From NCBI GenBank assembly GCA_026989395.1, contig JALSJK010000010.1:1-33136 (forward strand): a DNA stretch of 33,136 nucleotides, in the 5' to 3' direction. Position 1 is the first letter of the stretch, and each line of letters starts with the position of its first letter. The DNA comes from Methylomonas sp. (lineage in GTDB: Bacteria; Pseudomonadota; Gammaproteobacteria; Methylococcales; Methylomonadaceae). Below the pieces are notes generated by a model, which worked only from the letters and a program-made list of their open reading frames with translations, had not been told where the DNA came from and did no database searches. The position numbers and the translations under genes are program-made. Positions 25,807 through 33,136 of this stretch are shown in pieces.

Positions 25807-27252
25807 TTAAACATTGTAAGTAGATGAGGCGGTTTTACCACCATGCCCAGTCCAGTCAGTATGAAAAAACTCACCACGAGGTCTGTCAATTCTTTCATAA
25901 GTATGAGCCCCAAAATAATCGCGCTGGGCTTGTAACAGATTTGCCGGCAATCTGGCTGTCCGATAACCATCGTAATAAGACAATGCCGAACCAAATGCAG
26001 GCGTCGGAATTGCCAGTTCGATGCCTTGCACAACGGTTTTTCGCCAGCCAGCATCAGCTTGACTGATAGCATCGACAAAAAAATCATCCAGCAATAGATT
26101 TTTTAAATCTGGCTGTTTGTCATAAGCCTTTTTGATATCGTTCAAAAACTGGCTACGAATAATACAGCCGCCACGCCACATTAAAGCGATTTCGCCATAA
26201 TTCAAATTCCATTGGTATTCTTTGGCCGCTTCGCGCATCAAACTGAACCCCTGGGCATAAGAAATAATTTTCGAGGCATGAAGTGCATCATGAATAGCAC
26301 CAATAATCGTCTGTTTATCACCAGTAAATTTTACTGCTGGCTTGGGCAAAATTTCAGCAGCAACAACCCGCTCATCTTTTTGTGCTGACAAACACCTTGC
26401 AAAGACAGATTCAGCAATCAACGTTAAAGGAATTCCCAATTCCAATGCATTCATTCCGGTCCACTTACCCGTTCCTTTTTGACCAGCGGTATCGAGAATC
26501 TTATTAATTAACGGCGCGCCATCTTCGTCCTTGTAACCCAGAATATTCGCAGTAATCTCGATGAGATAAGAACTCAATGCACCTTTATTCCACTCGGAAA
26601 AAATCCCTTGCATTTCATCAGGCTCCAACCCCAAGCCTTGGGACATTAAATGATAAGCCTCGCATATCACCTGCATATCGCCGTATTCAATGCCGTTGTG
26701 AATCATTTTCACATAATGGCCAGCGCCGTTTTCACCCACCCAGTGACAACATGGCTCGCCATCAACCTGTGCCGCAATTTTCTGAAAAATTGGTTTTACA
26801 TAAGGCCATGCTTCCTTATTTCCACCTGGCATAATAGATGGTCCATGGCGAGCGCCTTCTTCGCCACCAGAAACGCCAGTACCGATAAATCGAATATTTT
26901 TCTCGGCTAAATAAATCGTCCTTCTGTTGGTGTCAGTGAACAGAGAATTGCCGCCATCAATAATGATATCACCCGCATCGAGCAATGGAATTAACTTCTC
27001 AATATAGTGATCAACGACCTCTCCGGCCTTAACCATCAACATCACTTTTCGGGGCGATTCCAGTTTATTAACCAACTCCTCAAGCGAATACGCGCCAACC
27101 ACATCAGTTCCTCTAGCAGGGCCATTTAAAAAATCATCAATTTTATTGGTTGAACGGTTGTGAACCACGACTTTGAATCCATGATCATTCATATTCAGAA
27201 CCAGGTTTTGGCCCATAACGGCCAAACCGATCAATCCGATATCTGCTTGCAT
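25807..27252 (-). CDS. gnd: 6-phosphogluconate dehydrogenase, decarboxylating
   Basis: Converts 6-phosphogluconate to ribulose 5-phosphate and CO2 with NAD(P)+. The 481 residues are the long dimeric form. Motifs are IGLAVMGQNLVLNM (dinucleotide site), HNRST, IIDGGNS, GTGVSGGEEGARHGPSIMPG, the catalytic-Lys region GAGHYVKMIHNGIEYGDMQ, and the tail DRPRGEFFHTDWTGHGG. CGGAG sits about nine bases before the ATG. First gene of the gnd-zwf pair. The 114-base gap to the upstream sensor-kinase stop shows no strong promoter or terminator, so read-through from the two-component genes is not excluded. Confidence 0.98.
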   Translation of the reverse strand: MQADIGLIGLAVMGQNLVLNMNDHGFKVVVHNRSTNKIDDFLNGPARGTDVVGAYSLEELVNKLESPRKVMLMVKAGEVVDHYIEKLIPLLDAGDIIIDGGNSLFTDTNRRTIYLAEKNIRFIGTGVSGGEEGARHGPSIMPGGNKEAWPYVKPIFQKIAAQVDGEPCCHWVGENGAGHYVKMIHNGIEYGDMQVICEAYHLMSQGLGLEPDEMQGIFSEWNKGALSSYLIEITANILGYKDEDGAPLINKILDTAGQKGTGKWTGMNALELGIPLTLIAESVFARCLSAQKDERVVAAEILPKPAVKFTGDKQTIIGAIHDALHASKIISYAQGFSLMREAAKEYQWNLNYGEIALMWRGGCIIRSQFLNDIKKAYDKQPDLKNLLLDDFFVDAISQADAGWRKTVVQGIELAIPTPAFGSALSYYDGYRTARLPANLLQAQRDYFGAHTYERIDRPRGEFFHTDWTGHGGKTASSTYNV

Positions 27253-27366
27253 TTATTACTCCGAGTATTGAAAAAAGGAAGTGAAAAAAAAGCCATTATC
27301 TCACATTGAAAACCAGGCATTTGCTAAAAAATGAAAATCCAGGAGACTGTCAGGTTAAGGGTGATT

Positions 27367-28407
27367 CTACTGCGACAATGGGAAATAAACAGCTACCCGC
27401 AAACCACCAAGACCAGATTTGCTTAGAACCATCCTGCCGCCATACAGTTGCACAATATTTTGTACAATATCCAGACCAAGTCCTTGACCTGAAAGTCTTT
27501 CATCAAGTTTGTATCCTCGGTCTGTTACCTTTTCCATTTGATCTTCAGGAATCCCCGGGCCATCATCATCAACAGCCAAAGCCAATAGCCCTTGTTGATA
27601 TTTTCCACTCACTACGACTTTGTTATTTGCCCATTTACAGGCATTATCTATCAAATTTCCCAGTATCTCCTCTAAATCCAGAGCATCGCCATAAAAAAAC
27701 AATCTCTCCAGATTCCTTTGGAAAAATCTCAATTTTCTTCGGACATAAACCCTCTCTGTTAGCATAAAGATATCTTGGACCACTTTTTCTACCCGAATTT
27801 TTTCACTCGGTTTTGTATGTCTTAATGTCGCTGCAGACAGTGTAGTAAACCGGTTTAATTGCTTGGTTATTTTGTCAACCTGATTGCATATAATACTTGC
27901 TTGTTCAGTCTCAATATTTTCCGCTTCATTGTTAATAATGGTTATTGAATTTTTCAATGAATGCGCCAAATTATCCACTTGTTTCATTATAGAGTGGCAC
28001 CACTGCTCATAGCCTTGCAAAACAGTATTGATTTCCGTGGCAATTTCCTTAATTTCATACGGAAAATGCTCAGGAATTCTCCGAACTTTTCCTGGATGCA
28101 AGCCAGAGAGAGCTGTTTTTAATTGCCGAGCAGGCTTTAAAATGGAGCGGATAATAACAACAGTAACAACAAGAACAACGATAAAAAAAATACCCGCAAT
28201 TATCAATAGATAAAAGTTTGGGTTATAGAGATATTCGGCCACCTCTGGCTGAAATGAACTTAAGTCAAGAAGGCAATCCTGGACATTTTTTTTATTATCC
28301 TGCCGAATAAATTGTCCGATTATTATCCCAACCAAGACAGGTAACGCCATTACCCAGACCGTAAAGTGAACTAATAAACGCCCGGCAAGAGATTTACGAC
28401 ATATCAT
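27367..28407 (-). CDS. Sensor histidine kinase of a two-component system (PhoQ/PmrB-like catalytic core)
   Basis: An inner-membrane kinase of about 346 residues. Two transmembrane segments (about 13-36 and 67-90) flank a periplasmic loop of only about 30 residues, much shorter than the PhoQ sensor domain. A HAMP-like linker follows. The H box is NLAHSLKNSI with the phospho-accepting His near residue 150; the usual Pro three residues after the Lys is replaced by Ser. The N box is NLIDNACKWA, the G1 box DDDGPGI and the G2 box GQGLGLDIV. It overlaps the end of the regulator gene by 14 bases (ATG at 28407; a TTG at 28413 is an alternative). The signal sensed is unknown; with so small a loop it may lie in the membrane. 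Confidence 0.92.
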   Translation of the reverse strand: MICRKSLAGRLLVHFTVWVMALPVLVGIIIGQFIRQDNKKNVQDCLLDLSSFQPEVAEYLYNPNFYLLIIAGIFFIVVLVVTVVIIRSILKPARQLKTALSGLHPGKVRRIPEHFPYEIKEIATEINTVLQGYEQWCHSIMKQVDNLAHSLKNSITIINNEAENIETEQASIICNQVDKITKQLNRFTTLSAATLRHTKPSEKIRVEKVVQDIFMLTERVYVRRKLRFFQRNLERLFFYGDALDLEEILGNLIDNACKWANNKVVVSGKYQQGLLALAVDDDGPGIPEDQMEKVTDRGYKLDERLSGQGLGLDIVQNIVQLYGGRMVLSKSGLGGLRVAVYFPLSQ

Positions 28408-29062
28408 TCGCAAGCATCTGGTAACCCATCCCCCGGTGGGTTTTGATTAAATCCTTACCCAGCTTTCTACGTAAATGATTAATCAAAACCTCAATGACAT
28501 TGGAATCAAAATCAAAATGCTGATCATAGATATGTTCAGTTAATTCAGTTTTGGAAATAATTTTTCCCTGATAATGCATTAAATAGGAAAGCGCACGAAA
28601 CTCCAGAGCTGTCAGTTTGACTGGCCTGCCATTCACCAATACTTGTCGGGAGTATTGATCAAGCTCGATAAAACCACAACGTAAAACCGGAAAGGCATGA
28701 CCCGTTGCACGCCTGATAAGCGTTTGCAACCGCGCAACCAATTCTTCCATCACAAAAGGTTTTGACAAATAGTCATCAGCACCAGCCCTTAAACCCAGCA
28801 CCCGCTCACGCCAGCTACAGCGAGCCGACAAAACCATAACCGGCATTTTTAACCCTTCCTGACGCCATTTTTCAAGAATCAGAAGTCCATCCATCCCCGG
28901 CAATCCCAAATCAAGTACCACCGCATCATAAGGTTCCGATTGACCTAGGAACCAGCCTCCTTCGCCCTCATTAGCTAAATCAACAATATAATTCGAGTTT
29001 GCCAGGGCATCTTCTATCTGAAGAGATAAAACCGGATCGTCCTCAATGACAAGAATTCTCAT
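28394..29062 (-). CDS. OmpR/PhoP-family response regulator
   Basis: A 222-residue DNA-binding regulator. The receiver domain has the acidic pocket EDD (7-9), phospho-acceptor Asp51 in VVLDLGLPG, the conserved switch motif VLSAR and Lys in LSKPF. The winged-helix output domain (about 128-220) has LTALEFRALSYL, DFDSNVIEVLINHLRRKL and THRGMGYQM. It resembles the PhoP/PmrA/QseB group, whose members bind direct repeats spaced by 11 bases; such a repeat lies in the adjacent divergent promoter region. It is first in the pair with the overlapping kinase gene. Confidence 0.94.
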   Translation of the reverse strand: MRILVIEDDPVLSLQIEDALANSNYIVDLANEGEGGWFLGQSEPYDAVVLDLGLPGMDGLLILEKWRQEGLKMPVMVLSARCSWRERVLGLRAGADDYLSKPFVMEELVARLQTLIRRATGHAFPVLRCGFIELDQYSRQVLVNGRPVKLTALEFRALSYLMHYQGKIISKTELTEHIYDQHFDFDSNVIEVLINHLRRKLGKDLIKTHRGMGYQMLANDMS

Positions 29063-29288
29063 GTTAATTCGATATTAAGCCAATAAGCAATCCACAACAC
29101 ACAATAGAAATAACTGTCATTTCAAATAGCTTTTTTCCCTGAGCAACATAATTAAAAAAACGAGAGATGATTTTTATTGTCTCCTATGGCGCGTATTAAA
29201 GGCTTTGAATACCTTACCTTCCTCTCGCCATAACTTTAATCATATCACGAAAAAATACTAAGCTTCTACTTACAAAGCGTAAAGAAAC

Positions 29289-29305
29289 CTTAATAGAACC
29301 TTAAC
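29289..29305 (+). promoter_or_regulatory. PmrA-box-like direct repeat
   Basis: CTTAAT-AGAAC-CTTAAC is a direct repeat with an 11-base period, the form described for PmrA-type regulators (CTTAAT-N5-CTTAAT). It lies in the 433-base gap between the response-regulator gene and the divergent di-heme cytochrome gene, about 190 bases from the latter. Two further CTTAA motifs (CTTAAG and CTTAAA) lie 20 bases apart nearer the cytochrome start. The rest of this gap is AT-rich, with no gene seen. Confidence 0.45.
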
Positions 29306-29495
29306 CAGATTATCAGCAATATCTAAGGATAGATACGTTACCTTTGAAACCTCTATTCTGCAATAGATTTTTACAGTATTGAAAAATAATGCTATTGCCA
29401 GAATTTGTTCAATTAAAACGGCTTATTAATAAATCTTAAGTTAGCAAGACAATTCTTAAAATACTATGTAATTATTACCTTACCTGGAGAAAGTC

Positions 29496-30896
<1,401 letters not shown>

Positions 30897-30916
30897 ATTC
30901 TTCTATTGTTAGCTTA

Positions 30917-30955
30917 GTTGCTGCCAATAATAAAATTCTTGTTGTTGGCAGCAAC
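30917..30955 (+). terminator. Strong stem-loop after the di-heme cytochrome gene
   Basis: GTTGCTGCCAA (30917-30927) and TTGGCAGCAAC (30945-30955) form a perfect 11-bp stem with a 17-base loop, 20 bases past the stop. A U-run is lacking on either side, so it may protect the mRNA end or terminate with help. Confidence 0.5.
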
Positions 30956-31141
30956 CAATCAAAAACTAATCCATATACTTTTTACTTGCGTCAACTTTAT
31001 TGGTGCACATGACATAAAATAAATTCAATGGCTGGCTACTGCAGCATCTTCAAATCACTATACACAAAAACAGCTTGATTACTACGCTTTCTTTTTTTCT
31101 ATCTATACTTAAACCATTTCTGAAAACAAATAACTTCATTA

Positions 31142-31570
31142 ATGGTCATTATCTTAAGAAAAATCCCATCAGAAACACTTTATCAAGATATAGTTGAATT
31201 TATTGAGCCAGCACTAAAAGGGAAATGGTTCAATAAAGGCGGATATATCGAAGAAGTCAAAATTCTAATCATTAAAGACCCTGACAAGGAAACAATCGAA
31301 CAACATGCTTTGGTTAGAATCAGTCCAGATTCTTGCGCTAAAAGAGCGATCAAATTGCTAAACAGAAAACCAATTCTGGAAAAGCGAATTGCCGTTCGAG
31401 AATATCAATACCGCACCTGGCGCAATGATCCACGAATTAGCGCAAATAAAAAACTGGCCGATCAATTGAGAAGACGCAAAGGCAGTCGCAGGCGAGCAAA
31501 TTTGGAAACAACAATAAAAAATCCGGTCACTTTTTCCAGCAGCAAAAGCTTTCATCGCGTCCAGGCATGA
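31142..31570 (+). CDS. Small RRM-like RNA-binding protein with basic tail
   Basis: A 142-residue cytosolic protein. Residues 1 to about 92 follow the beta-alpha-beta-beta-alpha-beta order of an RNA recognition motif. IILRKIP fits the RNP2 strand, HALVRISP fits the RNP1 strand, CAKRAIKLLNRKPI fits the second helix and KRIAVREYQYR the last strand. A strongly basic segment follows (LRRRKGSRRRA), suited to nucleic-acid contact. The usual RNP1 aromatics are not obvious, so the assignment rests on the pattern. No Shine-Dalgarno is clear before the ATG. It stands alone between two terminator-like or empty gaps. Confidence 0.7.
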   Translation: MVIILRKIPSETLYQDIVEFIEPALKGKWFNKGGYIEEVKILIIKDPDKETIEQHALVRISPDSCAKRAIKLLNRKPILEKRIAVREYQYRTWRNDPRISANKKLADQLRRRKGSRRRANLETTIKNPVTFSSSKSFHRVQA

Positions 31571-31733
31571 AACATTGAAAAGAGTACCTTAAAAAAACCT
31601 GAGTTTTCGAAGTTCTAGATATACTGTTTACGCTGAAAAATGCACTTTTGACGTTATGTAACATACTGAATGTAAATTAATTATTATGAATGTAGCGAGG
31701 TATTTTTGACCGTAAATAGCATACAATAAAAAT

Positions 31734-32426
31734 TCAGTTCACCTTGAGCAATTCAATATCATAGATTAGAGTGCTTTTTGGCGGAATATTTTTGCCAAAA
31801 GCATGATCACCAAACCCTAGATATGAAGGGATATATAACCGCCATTTTGCACCTTCGGACATTTTCATCAAGGCTTCTGTCCACCCCTTGATAAGGTGAT
31901 CAACTCTCAACTTAACTCCGTCTTCTCGGCCGAGTGTATTGTCAATTTCTGCCCCATCCAGCAATGCGCCTTTATACCTTACAGTAACAAAATCTCTTTT
32001 GCCTGGCTGCTTTCCTTTTCCCTGTTTTATAAGCTGGTACTGCAAACCACTGGGTAACTCAATAACCTTTTCATTTTTTTTGTTTTCAAGCAAAAATTGT
32101 TCTTCTTCCTGTTTATTTTTCACTGCCATTTTAGAAGCTTTTTCTTGTTCCATCATCGCTACTTGTTGTTGAAGCTTTCCCAATGAATTCCGCATCTCCT
32201 TAAATCCCATTAATAAATCGGAATTTTTTTCAGCATCCAAAACACCCTGGATCAAGAGCTTAGGTGCAAGCTTAATACCTTGCCGGTCAAAATCGCTGCC
32301 AATTTGATATCCGGTACTATAGTTTATTTTCATATTTGTAATTTGATCTGTAGTTTGCCCAATCGCAAAGCAAGCGTTATTGAAACAATACGTGAGCAAA
32401 ATTATTGAAATAAATTTTATTTTCAT
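31734..32426 (-). CDS. FKBP-type peptidyl-prolyl isomerase, FkpA/Mip-like (divergent copy)
   Basis: A 230-residue exported protein. It has a signal peptide, a helical dimerisation-type region (about 30-110) with a coiled coil, then an FKBP domain (about 120-228) introduced by ELPSGLQYQLIKQGKGKQP. In FKBP12 numbering it keeps Tyr26 (VRYKG), Asp37 and Trp59 (KGWTEAL). Phe36 is Ile, Phe46 is Leu and Tyr82 is Phe, so isomerase activity may be reduced and a chaperone role is plausible. It begins three bases after the stop of its tandem paralogue, with GGAG of that gene's end serving as ribosome-binding site. Confidence 0.9.
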   Translation of the reverse strand: MKIKFISIILLTYCFNNACFAIGQTTDQITNMKINYSTGYQIGSDFDRQGIKLAPKLLIQGVLDAEKNSDLLMGFKEMRNSLGKLQQQVAMMEQEKASKMAVKNKQEEEQFLLENKKNEKVIELPSGLQYQLIKQGKGKQPGKRDFVTVRYKGALLDGAEIDNTLGREDGVKLRVDHLIKGWTEALMKMSEGAKWRLYIPSYLGFGDHAFGKNIPPKSTLIYDIELLKVN

Positions 32427-32429
32427 TGA

Positions 32430-33136
32430 TTATTCTCCATTGTTCCTGGACTGGTCAGTAGCTTCATTGACTGCAATTAACTCCACATCATAAATCAGAA
32501 CCTGATTTGCAAGAGGACCTCGGCTTCGATATCCCAAATGCGATGGAATAAATAACTGCCAAACAGCGCCTTCGTGCATTTTTTGCAGCGCTTCAGACCA
32601 ACCAGGAATTAGGTTTTGAATTTTAAATTGCGCCGGCTTGCCATCTCTATAGGAGCTATCAAATTCACGACCGTCAATCGTTTTCCCTCGATAATTAACG
32701 GTAGCAATATCGGTTGCTTTTGGCTGCTTTCCTTTGCCTGGCTTGATAATTCTAAATTGCAATCCGCTCGGCAAAGTGATGACATCTTTATTCTTGGCAT
32801 TTTCTGCCAAAAACTCTTGACCTTGTTTACGATTCAAATAGACTTTTTGTCTTTTTTCCTTGATGTTAGCAACCTGTATTTGTTTTTTCATGCCTACCAG
32901 CAAACTATACATTTCAATTGGAGACAAGGTAGGTTGTTTTTTCTTTGTCGCATCCGTAATTCCTTGCATTAAAGCATTTGAAGATGGTTTCACATTCTGG
33001 CGCTTGAAATCTTGCCCTATCTGATACCCCAAACTATAGCTGATACGATCAGCGTCATTTTTAATATTGCTTTTGTCATCCGCCTGGACATTACTCACAA
33101 TCATGCCGATAACCAGCAGCATAAATAATTTTTCTA
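32430..33136 (-). CDS. FKBP-type peptidyl-prolyl isomerase, FkpA/Mip-like (5' end outside window)
   Basis: About 235 residues are visible. An internal ATG at 33122 exists, but the frame stays open to the window edge, reading EKLF before MLLVIGMIVSN. A signal peptide would need that basic start, so the true start is probably just outside. After the signal comes a Mip-like helical region (SYSLGYQIGQDF) and an FKBP domain led by TLPSGLQFRIIKPGKGKQP. Active-site positions are better kept than in the downstream copy: NYRG, REFDSS, QFKI, IPGW and GYRSRG. The loop before the last strand is shortened and lacks the usual Pro-Pro. First gene of the tandem pair. Confidence 0.9.
   Translation of the reverse strand, partial: EKLFMLLVIGMIVSNVQADDKSNIKNDADRISYSLGYQIGQDFKRQNVKPSSNALMQGITDATKKKQPTLSPIEMYSLLVGMKKQIQVANIKEKRQKVYLNRKQGQEFLAENAKNKDVITLPSGLQFRIIKPGKGKQPKATDIATVNYRGKTIDGREFDSSYRDGKPAQFKIQNLIPGWSEALQKMHEGAVWQLFIPSHLGYRSRGPLANQVLIYDVELIAVNEATDQSRNNGE

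Noticed and set aside
27306-27767. A 153-codon plus-strand reading frame opposite the sensor kinase end
   Set aside because: It overlaps the conserved G1/G2 kinase boxes on the other strand and shows no family features.

Overview
The window looks like chromosomal DNA of a moderately AT-rich gammaproteobacterium. The supporting gene orders are ribF-ileS-lspA and engB / cytochrome c4 / dsbA, and the protein sequences are of gammaproteobacterial type. A VPxPA/PEP-CTERM sorted protein, a di-heme MauG/peroxidase-type cytochrome, a zwf-gnd pair and a Mip/FkpA-like doublet would fit a methylotroph or methanotroph (Methylococcales-like). No diagnostic methane or methanol oxidation gene is present, so that placement is an inference. 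I see no tRNA, rRNA, CRISPR, transposase or phage gene.

Layout. 1-333: the 3' end of an OmpA-domain gene. 487-1227 (-): a polytopic membrane protein whose family I recall as DUF5765. 1415-5652 (+): ribF, ileS and lspA, tightly packed. 5781-6257 (-): a small lipoprotein. 6414-8906 (-): a TonB-dependent receptor with a Fur-box-like site upstream. 9196-9948 (-): a PEP-CTERM protein; its terminator and a 150-bp palindromic element lie between it and the receptor. 10233-11123 (-): purC. 11189-12584: djlA and engB, overlapping tail to tail. 12911-14260 (+): cytochrome c4 and dsbA, then a hairpin. 14406-17418 (+): two tandem paralogous diguanylate cyclases. 17441-18814 (-): a second DUF5765-type protein behind an unrecognised Cys-rich membrane protein.

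18957-23201 (-) is a compact five-gene operon: an ornithine cyclodeaminase-family protein, a small [2Fe-2S] protein, an HcnB/OoxA-like flavoprotein with BFD-type cluster, an HcnC/OoxB-like DAO-fold flavoprotein, and a RidA-family gene that carries a one-base frameshift. Together they look like a membrane-linked or electron-transferring amino-acid or opine dehydrogenase with imine-processing helpers; the substrate is unknown. A cluster of four alternating half-sites sits between this operon and a divergent gene for an all-helical protein of unknown function (23520-24188).

24307-27252 (-): gnd and zwf, the oxidative pentose phosphate (dissimilatory RuMP) pair. 27367-29062 (-): a two-component system. 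A divergent di-heme cytochrome peroxidase/MauG-like gene (29496-30896) ends in a 15-Asp tail encoded by a hexanucleotide repeat; a PmrA-box-like direct repeat lies between it and the regulator. The window closes with a small RRM-like protein (31142-31570) and two tandem FKBP-type isomerases (-), the upstream one cut by the window edge.

Best candidates for new biology: the five-gene flavoprotein operon with its operator cluster; the duplicated DUF5765-type protein with its Cys-rich partner; the poly-Asp di-heme protein beside a two-component system; the ERIC-like 150-bp palindrome; and the helical protein at 23520.
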